In this document: in pieces, positions 1-5,743 of the stretch
Layout of the letters: the number at the start of each line of letters is the position of its first letter
Numbering within the stretch: position 1 is the stretch's first letter
From: Pseudomonadota bacterium
Lineage (GTDB): Bacteria; Pseudomonadota; Alphaproteobacteria; Acetobacterales; Acetobacteraceae
NCBI GenBank assembly: GCA_021829055.1
Contig: JAJZCS010000144.1
Span: 1-5,743, forward strand
Reading direction: 5' to 3'
Length of the DNA stretch: 5,743 bases
Notes under the pieces: model-generated
The model's database searches: none
Told to the model about the DNA's origin: nothing
What the model saw: the letters and a program-made list of their open reading frames with translations, nothing else
Position numbers and translations under genes: made by a program

Positions 1-251
1 CCTCGCGGCGCCGAATTTCAGTTGCCGCTGGGATCGTCGTCGCGCGATTGCTGCCAGCCGCCCAAACGGAAATTGCCGGCTTCATTGCGCGCGTCGTCGG
101 TAACTGGGACGCCGAGACGATTACGGAAAAGCTTGAACTCCGTGTTGGCCGCGATCTTCAGTACATCCGGGTTAACGGCACTCTGGTCGGATTTCTTGCC
201 GGTTTAGTGCTGTTTGCATTGCTGCATTTCGGATTTCACCAACAGGGATAA
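1..251 (+). CDS. DUF445 family membrane protein, C-terminal fragment
   Basis: This is the 3' end of a gene that starts before the window. The reading frame is open from base 3 to a TAA at 249-251, giving about 82 residues. The visible part has a helical stretch followed by RVGRDLQYIRVNGTLVG and then a hydrophobic segment (FLAGLVLFALLHFGF) just before the end. This is the typical tail of DUF445 (YjiN-like) inner-membrane proteins, in which a conserved DLQ(Y/W)IR(I/V)NGT motif leads into a C-terminal transmembrane helix. The biochemical role of the family is not established. An apparent internal start (TTG at 48) is not believable because coding similarity continues upstream of it. The gene converges on yggS. 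The family call rests on motif recognition only. Confidence 0.8.
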   Translation, partial: SRRRISVAAGIVVARLLPAAQTEIAGFIARVVGNWDAETITEKLELRVGRDLQYIRVNGTLVGFLAGLVLFALLHFGFHQQG

Positions 252-267
252 ACGTACAGATCCCTGT
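242..267 (+). terminator. possible hairpin terminator of the DUF445 gene
   Basis: ACAGGGAT (242-249) and ATCCCTGT (260-267) form a perfect 8-bp inverted repeat with a 10-nt loop. It overlaps the stop codon of the DUF445 gene. The position suits transcription termination between convergent genes. However, no T-run follows (the next bases are CGGGGAATTTGATG), so it is not a canonical intrinsic terminator. It could instead protect the 3' end of the mRNA. Confidence 0.4.
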
Positions 268-382
268 CGGGGAATTTGATGAGCTACTATTCGCTAAGCT
301 GACAGCCACGACGTGCGCCCCAGCTACAGGACGCTGATACCGCAACGCGAGGCATGTTCTTTGAAGACCCACGGAAAGATGC

Positions 383-401
383 TCGCGATGTTGTGTCGCG
401 A
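383..401 (-). terminator. possible weak hairpin downstream of yggS
   Basis: TCGCGA at 383-388 and TCGCGA at 396-401 are an inverted repeat (6-bp stem, 7-nt loop). On the minus strand it lies about 27 nt after the yggS stop codon and is followed by GCATCTTTCC, a poor U-tract. It is a candidate 3' structure for yggS, but a 6-bp arm in GC-rich DNA can arise by chance. The rest of the 252-427 gap shows no gene or RNA that I can recognise. Confidence 0.25.
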
Positions 402-427
402 ACGGCAGCAGACCACACCAAGGTTTG

Positions 428-1114
428 TTAACCGCGCCGTCCAAATAGCATGGAACCGATACGTACCTGCGTCGCCCCGCAGCGAATTGCAATTTCGAAA
501 TCACCTGACATGCCGATCGAACGGACTGGCAAACCATGCTGATCGGCCATCGCGACGAGCTCCCGGAAATACGGAGCAGGGTCAACACCAGCCGGCGGGA
601 TCGCCATCAAACCACGAAGCTTTTTGCCGAAACGCTGGCGCATAACCCGTATGAAGCTATCGGCCTCCTCCCGAGGCACACCGGATTTCTGGGGCTCGTC
701 ACCGATGTTTACCTGCACAAGCAGATAAGGGAGCTTCCCCTCACGATCGGCAGCATAGGCAAGCGCATCTGCCAGCTTGGGCCTGTCGAGGCTCTCGATT
801 TCGTCAAACAACCTCACGGCATCCCGTGTCTTGTTCACTTGCAACGCTCCGATCATGTGCAGACCAACACCGCGATGATCCGTGCGCAACGCAGGAAATT
901 TTGTCGCCGCCGCCTGAACGCGATTTTCGCCAAACACTGTCTGGCCGGCAGCAATAGCCCGTTCAACCAAGCTGGCGTCCTTGCCTTTCGAAACTGCGAC
1001 CAGCGTAACCTGACGCTCGCCTGCTACAGAGTTGATTCGCGCACGAAGGCTAGCGAGATTACTCGCGATATCGGGAACGGAATCTGTTTGGGACGCTGAG
1101 GGATTTGGAAACAT
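428..1114 (-). CDS. yggS: YggS family pyridoxal phosphate homeostasis protein (PLPBP)
   Basis: This is a 228-residue cytosolic PLP-binding protein of the YggS/PROSC/YlmE family, usual full length. The family folds like the N-terminal barrel of alanine racemase, binds PLP through a lysine, has no known enzymatic reaction, and keeps free PLP and amino-acid pools in balance. Visible family signatures, in order: LVAVSK with the presumed Schiff-base Lys43; VFGENRVQ (60-67); HMIGALQVNK (86-95); QVNIGDEPQKSG (134-145); GLMAIPP (168-174); GMSGDFE (201-207), which helps hold the PLP phosphate; and VRIGSMLFG (217-225). The ATG at 1114 is well fixed: an in-frame TGA sits two codons upstream and no ATG, GTG or TTG follows before the PLP lysine. 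No Shine-Dalgarno sequence is visible before it. The start codon overlaps that of the divergent ThiE-like gene. Confidence 0.95.
   Translation of the reverse strand: MFPNPSASQTDSVPDIASNLASLRARINSVAGERQVTLVAVSKGKDASLVERAIAAGQTVFGENRVQAAATKFPALRTDHRGVGLHMIGALQVNKTRDAVRLFDEIESLDRPKLADALAYAADREGKLPYLLVQVNIGDEPQKSGVPREEADSFIRVMRQRFGKKLRGLMAIPPAGVDPAPYFRELVAMADQHGLPVRSIGMSGDFEIAIRCGATQVRIGSMLFGRRG
1098..1103 (+). promoter_or_regulatory. ribosome binding site of the ThiE-like gene
   Basis: GAGGGA lies 9 nt before the ATG at 1113 and supports that start over the upstream in-frame ATT at 1032. The site lies entirely within the opposite-strand yggS coding sequence (codons 4-6). Confidence 0.65.
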
Positions 1115-1700
1115 GGATCAGAAACTGATCGCTGGAGCACGCGCGGTCAAGCGACGACGTGGCGCCGCCTATCCTACTTTGTGGTTGATCACCGACCACG
1201 TCCGCTTACCCGATCCAACGACCGTAATCGAAGCCCTGCCGCGCGATATCACCGGCGTTCTGTTTCGCCACGATGATGACCCAAACAGGCGCGCGCTTGG
1301 GCGTCGGATTGCCGCCATCTGCCGCGCACGGCGGATTCCTCTGGTCGTCGCCGATGACGCTCGGCTCGCCGCAATGCTTGGCGCGGGGCTGCACCTAAGG
1401 GGCGGACGGCGCAAACTAATTCGATCACGCATCGGATGGATCAGCGCCTCAGCCCATGACGCAGTGCAATTGCGGCGCGCCGCCGGCGTCGGCGCCGACC
1501 TGGTGTTTCTTTCACCTGCATTTCCGACAGCAAGCCATCCTGGGGTTCCCGCGCTAGGCACGCTGCGCTGGCGGCTACTCGCAAAGGCAAGCAAAATTCC
1601 GGTTCTGGCGCTGGGGGGGATCAGAAATGGCGCAATGGCAGAACTCGCGCCGTTTTGCGGCGGCGCGGGCGCTATCGGCGCCCTCTTGAGGTCTAATTAA
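1113..1700 (+). CDS. thiamine phosphate synthase (ThiE/TenI)-like protein
   Basis: This 195-residue cytosolic protein has the TIM-barrel pattern of the ThiE/TenI superfamily. ThiE joins HMP pyrophosphate to thiazole phosphate to make thiamine phosphate; TenI relatives are thiazole tautomerases or regulators. Visible landmarks: LWLITD (23-28), GVLFRHDD (48-55, where ThiE has QLREK), PLVVADD (76-82, for the IVND motif), GLHLRGG (92-98, for HLGQxD), ISASAHD (110-116, for GxSxH), FLSPAFPTASHPG (132-144), and VLALGGI (164-170). Several ThiE catalytic positions differ: the Lys of QLREK is Asp54, the Asn of ND is Ala80, the Asp of the HLGQED region appears lost, and the late Lys is replaced near His142. 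The barrel assignment is secure, but thiamine phosphate synthase activity is doubtful. The start is the ATG at 1113, with GAGGGA upstream; it overlaps the yggS start codon. Confidence 0.82.
   Translation: MDQKLIAGARAVKRRRGAAYPTLWLITDHVRLPDPTTVIEALPRDITGVLFRHDDDPNRRALGRRIAAICRARRIPLVVADDARLAAMLGAGLHLRGGRRKLIRSRIGWISASAHDAVQLRRAAGVGADLVFLSPAFPTASHPGVPALGTLRWRLLAKASKIPVLALGGIRNGAMAELAPFCGGAGAIGALLRSN
1116..1130. repeat. 15-bp perfect palindrome at the divergent start codons
   Basis: GATCAG-AAA-CTGATC is a perfect inverted repeat (6-bp arms, 3-nt spacer) beginning directly after the ThiE-like ATG. On the other strand it ends one base before the yggS ATG, so in a yggS transcript with a leader it would fold exactly where a ribosome binding site should be. 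It could be an operator for both genes, a translational hairpin, or chance; it also encodes codons 2-6 of the ThiE-like protein. Confidence 0.45.
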
Positions 1701-1772
1701 TGCCCCGTGGCGACGCAGCAACATTATCAACAGCCTTATTTTATTAAGCGACGCCGAGCCACGAGACCATTA

Positions 1773-1793
1773 TTGATTTAAATCATTGATTTA
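1773..1793 (+). promoter_or_regulatory. AT-rich palindrome and direct repeat upstream of the porin (FNR/FixK-like or IHF-like)
   Basis: TTGAT-TTAA-ATCAT (1773-1786) matches 9 of 10 fixed positions of the FNR/FixK box TTGAT-N4-ATCAA and contains the perfect 12-bp palindrome TGATTTAAATCA (1774-1785). ATTGATTTA occurs twice, at 1772-1780 and 1785-1793, 13 bp apart. The minus strand of 1779-1791 also reads AATCAATGATTTA, an exact fit to the IHF core WATCAA-N4-TTR. Either protein, or neither, may bind. The stretch is much more AT-rich than its surroundings and is about 130 bp before the porin start. Confidence 0.4.
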
Positions 1794-1810
1794 GATACTT
1801 TCGTGGTGGC

Positions 1811-1816
1811 TAATAC
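1811..1816 (+). promoter_or_regulatory. possible -10 element of the porin promoter
   Basis: TAATAC sits about 32 bp after the centre of the upstream palindrome. If it is a -10 box, transcription would start near 1823 and the palindrome would be centred near -43, close to the -41.5 usual for FNR-class activators overlapping the -35. A TTGATT at 1786-1791 could act as -35, but with a long 19-bp spacer. This is inference from spacing only; the leader would be about 90 nt. Confidence 0.3.
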
Positions 1817-1902
1817 CATCCATCTGTTGCCGCCCATGCCACACCGGCGGTCGCGAGGGGTATGGCCAGAAGAAAGCTGGGCTGGCAAATTGTTGCCCGA
1901 AA

Positions 1903-1908
1903 GAGGGG
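1903..1908 (+). promoter_or_regulatory. ribosome binding site of the porin gene
   Basis: GAGGGG ends 4 nt before the ATG at 1913 (GAGG ends 6 nt before it). It decides the start in favour of 1913, whose product begins directly with a signal peptide, over the in-frame ATG at 1862, which would add a basic 17-residue extension and has its G-rich stretch only 1 nt away. Confidence 0.7.
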
Positions 1909-1912
1909 AAAA

Positions 1913-3238
1913 ATGCGCACTTACCTTTTGGCGGCAGTTGGGTCGCTTGGCCTGATTGCCATAGCCATGAATGCGGCCTCCGCCCAAGCACTAAAGCCAC
2001 CTGCACCGGGCACAGTTGAAGTCCACCTCAACGGAACGCTGGACGTCCAACTGGATGCGATTGGTTCGTCTGCCAATAACGTCAACGGATACAAGCTCAA
2101 CCCGGTTGGTATTGTTGGATTCTTGCGCCTTTATCCCGGATTCGACGGGATGACCGAAAACGGGATCGAGTACGGGGTTGCAGCTGAACTCCGTGACAGT
2201 GCTTCAACCATCAGCAACACAAATACGGGTATTTCCGGTAACTCGGGATCAAACAGCTCTCTCTACATTCGCCGGGCTTACCTCTACGTTGGAACGAGAG
2301 AATTGGGTCTGCTTCGTGCCGGGCAGCAAAACAGCGTGTGGTGGTTACTAACGACTGGTGAGTACTACAATTATGGAGATGGAAATGAATGGGACCTGGA
2401 TGGCGGTGTCGGTAATGCCGTGCCAAACCAAACCATCCCGAGAGGCCTCTTTTCTTGGGCTGGCGCGCTCTACACCACGAATAAACTAGTCTACCTTTCG
2501 CCGAACATTGACGGATTCCAAGCGGGATTCGGCTACGAGCCGAATTCCAACGGCTTCAAGGAGGGTATCAACTGCACCGGTGGAACCAGCAGTTGTGCAA
2601 CTTTGGCCAGCGCCCCCGGTGGTGCCGGCAACTTCCGTCGAAAAAATACTGTAGATGCGGCCATCGAATATACAGGCGCATTTAGGGATATCGGCTTTAA
2701 GGGGAGCGTCGCCTACCTTCTTTCATCCCCTATCGGCAACAGCGATGGCACTCCGATCGAGACAATCGTTTCTCCGGATACGGGCATACAGGTCTATGAG
2801 ACGTCCTTTAAACAGATGGGTATCACACAAATTTCGGGGCAGATTACATATGCAGGTTTCCTGCTCGGCGCCAACGTAAAGATGGGCCAAGTGAATAATG
2901 GCTATTCGTTCCTGTACCCTGGTCAGCGGGATTTGTTGTTCTACGAGGTCACCGGCGAATACAACATAGGCCCGATCACATTAGCGGCGCAGTACTTCAA
3001 CGATCAAGCGGCGGGCGCATATCTTCCGCAGAATGGCGTGGCGAGAACCGAGACGGATTACGGCCTTGATGTCGCTGCAAACTACGCACTTTCCAGGCAC
3101 TTCGGCGTATATGTCACGTACCTCTACGGTCACCGCCACGAACTTGGCTATGATTTCATCACCGGGGTGACCGGCATCTCGGTCAACAATAATGTTCGGG
3201 CACAGGCAATCAGCGTCGGCGCCAAGATGACGTGGTGA
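1913..3238 (+). CDS. outer-membrane porin, Acetobacteraceae-type
   Basis: This gene encodes a 441-residue outer-membrane beta-barrel porin, expected to form a trimeric diffusion channel for small solutes. Residues 1-26 are a signal peptide (MRTYLLAAVG, hydrophobic core, then ASA/AQA) with cleavage after Ala24 or Ala26. The mature protein begins with a Pro-rich linker and a first strand (VEVHLNGTLDVQLD). Alternating strands follow, including GFLRLYPGFDG, SLYIRRAYLYVG (around 116-127) and GALYTTNKLVYLSP (184-197). The chain ends in a strand with terminal Trp441, the usual Bam-recognised aromatic. Cys221 and Cys228 could form a disulfide in a loop. Sequence style recalls the general porins of Acetobacteraceae. 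It has its own leader and probably its own promoter. By eye it is less GC-rich than the flanking genes, which may reflect Asn/Tyr-rich barrel composition. Substrate cannot be told. Confidence 0.9.
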   Translation: MRTYLLAAVGSLGLIAIAMNAASAQALKPPAPGTVEVHLNGTLDVQLDAIGSSANNVNGYKLNPVGIVGFLRLYPGFDGMTENGIEYGVAAELRDSASTISNTNTGISGNSGSNSSLYIRRAYLYVGTRELGLLRAGQQNSVWWLLTTGEYYNYGDGNEWDLDGGVGNAVPNQTIPRGLFSWAGALYTTNKLVYLSPNIDGFQAGFGYEPNSNGFKEGINCTGGTSSCATLASAPGGAGNFRRKNTVDAAIEYTGAFRDIGFKGSVAYLLSSPIGNSDGTPIETIVSPDTGIQVYETSFKQMGITQISGQITYAGFLLGANVKMGQVNNGYSFLYPGQRDLLFYEVTGEYNIGPITLAAQYFNDQAAGAYLPQNGVARTETDYGLDVAANYALSRHFGVYVTYLYGHRHELGYDFITGVTGISVNNNVRAQAISVGAKMTW

Positions 3239-3303
3239 TTTCGGTTCAGCATAATCCGGCGGCAACTACGTAGCTGGAGAGCTCTGCTGCTGCATTTTAA
3301 GTC

Positions 3304-3326
3304 CGTTGCGACCAAGCGCCGCAACG
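3304..3326 (+). terminator. possible hairpin after the porin gene
   Basis: CGTTGCG (3304-3310) and CGCAACG (3320-3326) form a perfect 7-bp stem with a 9-nt loop, 65 nt after the porin stop. The bases after it (TTGGCTCTTGGCG) are not a clear U-run. It may end or protect the porin transcript, or be a leader structure of the next gene. Confidence 0.35.
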
Positions 3327-3333
3327 TTGGCTC

Positions 3334-3362
3334 TTGGCGTATGGCAGTTGCGCGGCTAAACA
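3334..3362 (+). promoter_or_regulatory. weak candidate promoter for DUF3576-leuS
   Basis: TTGGCG (3334-3339) and TAAACA (3357-3362) are spaced by 17 bp and lie 47 bp before the DUF3576 start. The -35 matches TTGACA at four positions, but the -10 matches TATAAT poorly. This is the best sigma-70-like pair I see in the gap, and it is weak. Confidence 0.2.
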
Positions 3363-3399
3363 CGCGCGAACCGCCGCCGGATCAGCCGGTGCATCGAAC

Positions 3400-3403
3400 G
3401 GAG
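3400..3403 (+). promoter_or_regulatory. ribosome binding site of the DUF3576 gene
   Basis: GGAG, within GGAGAAGAA, ends 5 nt before the ATG at 3409. It selects this start over a longer in-frame reading from 3334, which would push the lipoprotein signal peptide 25 residues inward. Confidence 0.65.
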
Positions 3404-3408
3404 AAGAA

Positions 3409-3957
3409 ATGCGCTCTTACCACGAATTCCCTTTGGCGCGTGCCTCAAAATTCCGCAGCATCGCGATCCTGGTTTCATCGCTTTTGGTCTTGACCGCCTG
3501 CAGCGGCGCTAAGCGACCCGATGTGCCGAACATGCAAACGTCTCACGTTCCGCCCGCGATGCAGAATACGGGAAGCGGCATTGGAACGCTATTTACCTTC
3601 GGCAGACCGACCGAGGGAAACACACCCAGGTCTATCCCCGTTAACGCCTATCTCTGGCGTGCTTCGCTTGATACGCTCTCATTCATGCCGCTTGCATCCG
3701 CCGATCCTTTTGCTGGTGTAATTGTTACGGATTGGTACTCACCTCCCGGAGCACCAAACGAGCGATTCAAGATCACTGCTTATGTTCTCGGCAACACGTT
3801 GGCTGCCAACAACGTCAAGGTGTCAGTCTTCCGTCAAGTGGATCAGTCTGGGACTTGGATAAGTGCGCCGGTCAATCCCGCTACTGCACGTGGAATTGAA
3901 GATCGCATCCTCGCTCGCGCCGCGCAGCTGAATGCTGCCGGCCAAATCAATGGTTGA
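3409..3957 (+). CDS. DUF3576 domain-containing lipoprotein
   Basis: This gene encodes a 182-residue envelope lipoprotein. The N-terminus has basic residues (Arg11, Lys14, Arg16), a hydrophobic core ([11 protein letters not shown]) and a lipobox LTAC with the presumed lipidated Cys31. A low-complexity linker follows. The DUF3576 domain then starts near [18 protein letters not shown] (78-95) and includes [28 protein letters not shown]. It ends with a helical [15 protein letters not shown]. The family is alphaproteobacterial and of unknown function. Which membrane it is anchored in cannot be read with confidence, though Ser at +2 would favour export to the outer membrane by the E. coli rule. Its stop TGA (3955-3957) lies inside leuS, whose ATG is at 3950, so the two are almost certainly co-transcribed. 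Confidence 0.88.
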   Translation: MRSYHEFPLARASKFRSIAILVSSLLVLTACSGAKRPDVPNMQTSHVPPAMQNTGSGIGTLFTFGRPTEGNTPRSIPVNAYLWRASLDTLSFMPLASADPFAGVIVTDWYSPPGAPNERFKITAYVLGNTLAANNVKVSVFRQVDQSGTWISAPVNPATARGIEDRILARAAQLNAAGQING

Positions 3958-5743
3958 TCACATCGAGTCGCAGAGTGCTTGGACTGAGGCTTATGACTTT
4001 CGAGGCGCAGAGCCGCGCTGGCAGAAAGCATGGCAAGATGCCAATTGTTTTGCGGTTGCGGATCGGCCGAGCGGAAACAGGCCAAAAGCGTACGTGTTGG
4101 AGATGTTCCCTTATCCATCCGGGAAAATCCACATGGGGCACGTCCGCAACTACATGCTTGGCGAGGTGATAGCGCGAGCCAGACGGGCGCAGGGTTTCGA
4201 CGTCTTACACCCCATGGGCTGGGATGCGTTCGGCCTTCCGGCTGAGAACGCGGCCCGCGAACGTGGCATTGAGCCGGCGCAGTGGACGCGCGACAATATT
4301 GCATCGATGCGCGAAGATCTTAAGCGCGTTGGCCTTTCGATCGATTGGTCCCGGGAGTTCGCAACCTGCGATCCAGGTTACTATGGGCACCAGCAGAAGC
4401 TGTTTCTGGATTTCTGGCAGGAAGGTTTGGTCGAACAACGTGAATCGGCTGTAAACTGGGACCCCGTCGATATGACCGTGCTTGCCAATGAACAGGTTAT
4501 AGACGGCCGTGGCTGGAAATCCGGCGCTCTCGTCGAACGCCGTAGGCTACGCCAATGGTTTCTCAAGATTACCGATTTTGGAGCGGAGTTGTTGGCGGGG
4601 CTGGAAACGTTGGATCATTGGCCAGAGCGAGTGCGGCTGATGCAACGCAACTGGATTGGCCGAAGCGAAGGCGCAGAACTGACGTTCGAACTGGTAAAAC
4701 CGGTCGAGCAAATCAGAGGCGTCAAGGTCTACACGACCCGGCCCGATACATTATTCGGGATGAGTTTCCTCGCCATCGCCCCTGATCATCCGTTGGCGGA
4801 GGTAATCGCTGTACACAATCAGCAAGCCGCGGAGTTTATTTCCGCATGCAGGTCGATGGGCACATCGGAAGCCGCGATTGAGAGCGCAGAAAAGCGCGGT
4901 TTCGACACTGGCCTGCGGGTCAGCCACCCATTCGCGAAGGGCGCGACATACCCGGTGTGGATCGCCAATTTCGTTTTGATGGACTATGGAACCGGGGCCA
5001 TTTTTGGCTGCCCGGCGCATGACCAACGCGACCTGGAATTCGCCCACAAATATGGGCTCACCGTCACGGCCGTAGTGGTTCCACGACAAGATCAGGACCT
5101 CGTAATTAAGGATACCGCCTACACCGGGGATGGGTTAGTCGTACGCTCGGAATTTCTTAACGGTCTTGATGTCGAATCGGCCAAAACACGTGCGATTGCC
5201 GAGGTGGAATCGCGAGGCATCGGTCGCCGCCTCGTCAACTGGCGGCTGCGCGATTGGGGAATTTCCCGCCAGCGTTACTGGGGTTGCCCAATCCCTGTTA
5301 TCCACTGCGACAAGTGCGGGGTTACGCCGATTCCAGAGGCTGACTTGCCCGTTCGCCTGCCCGAAGATGTCACCTTCGACAAACCCGGCAACCCGTTGGA
5401 ATATCACCCCACCTGGAAACATGTTGCCTGCCCGCGGTGCGGCGAATCTGCCGTCCGCGAAACGGACACTTTCGACACATTCGTCGATTCTTCATGGTAT
5501 TTTGCGCGTTTCTGCGCACCGCACGCAAAGACACCGACAGATCCCATGGCGACGAAATACTGGATGCCTGTCGACCACTATATCGGTGGTATCGAGCACG
5601 CTATCCTTCATTTGCTTTACGCGCGGTTTTTTACACGGGCGATGCATCGCCTGGGTCATTTAGGCGTTGACGAACCGTTCACAGGCCTGTTCACCCAAGG
5701 AATGGTCACGCATGAAAGCTACCGCACTGCTGACGGCCGCTGG
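3950..5743 (+). CDS. leuS: leucine--tRNA ligase, 3' end beyond the window
   Basis: This is a class I aminoacyl-tRNA synthetase that charges tRNA-Leu with leucine in the cytosol. The frame is open from the ATG at 3950 to the right edge, 598 codons. Bacterial LeuRS is usually about 860-880 residues, so the KMSKS loop, anticodon-binding and C-terminal domains are not seen. Visible: the [15 protein letters not shown]-terminus; the HIGH-type signature HMGH (61-64) within [11 protein letters not shown]; the CP1 editing domain with TTRPDT (262-267) and [15 protein letters not shown] (347-361), whose Asp358 corresponds to the editing aspartate that binds the amino group; [12 protein letters not shown] from 434; zinc-knuckle cysteine pairs 453/456 and 494/497; and DSSWYF and [15 protein letters not shown] (543-557) of the catalytic core. 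No strong Shine-Dalgarno precedes the ATG. It overlaps the DUF3576 gene by 8 nt, suggesting translational coupling. Confidence 0.96.
   Translation, partial: MVDHIESQSAWTEAYDFRGAEPRWQKAWQDANCFAVADRPSGNRPKAYVLEMFPYPSGKIHMGHVRNYMLGEVIARARRAQGFDVLHPMGWDAFGLPAENAARERGIEPAQWTRDNIASMREDLKRVGLSIDWSREFATCDPGYYGHQQKLFLDFWQEGLVEQRESAVNWDPVDMTVLANEQVIDGRGWKSGALVERRRLRQWFLKITDFGAELLAGLETLDHWPERVRLMQRNWIGRSEGAELTFELVKPVEQIRGVKVYTTRPDTLFGMSFLAIAPDHPLAEVIAVHNQQAAEFISACRSMGTSEAAIESAEKRGFDTGLRVSHPFAKGATYPVWIANFVLMDYGTGAIFGCPAHDQRDLEFAHKYGLTVTAVVVPRQDQDLVIKDTAYTGDGLVVRSEFLNGLDVESAKTRAIAEVESRGIGRRLVNWRLRDWGISRQRYWGCPIPVIHCDKCGVTPIPEADLPVRLPEDVTFDKPGNPLEYHPTWKHVACPRCGESAVRETDTFDTFVDSSWYFARFCAPHAKTPTDPMATKYWMPVDHYIGGIEHAILHLLYARFFTRAMHRLGHLGVDEPFTGLFTQGMVTHESYRTADGRW

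Noticed and set aside
172..588. 138-codon minus-strand open frame across the DUF445/yggS gap
   Set aside because: It overlaps yggS in another frame on the same strand and shows no recognisable family, signal or ribosome binding site.
313..1099. Long plus-strand open frames (313-645, 536-1099) opposite yggS
   Set aside because: They are antisense shadows of a well-supported yggS gene, with Arg/His-rich, low-order translations and no domain.
1122..1150. TTGACC (minus strand, 1150-1145) as the -35 of a yggS promoter
   Set aside because: No acceptable -10 hexamer occurs at 16-18 bp, and the implied start would fall on the yggS start codon itself.
1667..1683. GGGCGC-TATCG-GCGCCC hairpin near the end of the ThiE-like gene as a terminator
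   Set aside because: It lies before the stop codon in coding sequence (Gly-Ala codons explain it) and is followed by TCTTGAGG, not a U-run.
1862..1912. N-terminal extension of the porin from the ATG at 1862
   Set aside because: It would add a basic 17-residue stretch before a complete signal peptide. The good ribosome binding site and signal peptide both favour 1913.
5166..5663. Open frame inside leuS (165 codons) and the minus-strand frames opposite it
   Set aside because: The leuS frame is unbroken here and carries zinc-knuckle and catalytic-core motifs; the other frames are shadows.

Overview
The window looks like ordinary chromosomal sequence from a Gram-negative alphaproteobacterium, most likely Acetobacteraceae/Rhodospirillales. 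The evidence is a porin with the look of acetic-acid-bacterial porins, a DUF3576 lipoprotein placed directly before leuS, an alphaproteobacterial-style ThiE-like protein with an FPTxSHPG motif, and moderately GC-rich coding DNA. The taxonomic call is inference from remembered family features, not a search.

Layout, left to right: the 3' end of a DUF445 membrane-protein gene (+, cut by the left edge, ends at 251); a 176-bp convergent gap with two small hairpins; yggS/PLPBP on the minus strand (1114-428); a ThiE/TenI-like gene on the plus strand (1113-1700) whose ATG interlocks with the yggS ATG; a 212-bp AT-rich regulatory gap; a porin gene (1913-3238); a 170-bp gap; a DUF3576 lipoprotein gene (3409-3957); and leuS (3950 to the right edge, about 598 codons present, 3' end missing).

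Functionally these are housekeeping and envelope genes: PLP homeostasis (YggS), a thiamine-pathway-like enzyme of uncertain activity, outer-membrane permeability (porin), an envelope lipoprotein, and leucyl-tRNA charging (LeuS). DUF3576 and leuS overlap by 8 nt and are probably translated in a coupled way. yggS and the thiE-like gene are divergent with overlapping start codons, so each must carry its upstream signals inside the other's coding sequence.

I found no mobile element, CRISPR array, RNA gene or defence-like cassette, and no convincing undescribed system. The points most worth a second look are the interlocked yggS/thiE-like start region with its palindrome, the AT-rich palindrome/direct repeat upstream of the porin, and the altered active site of the ThiE-like protein.
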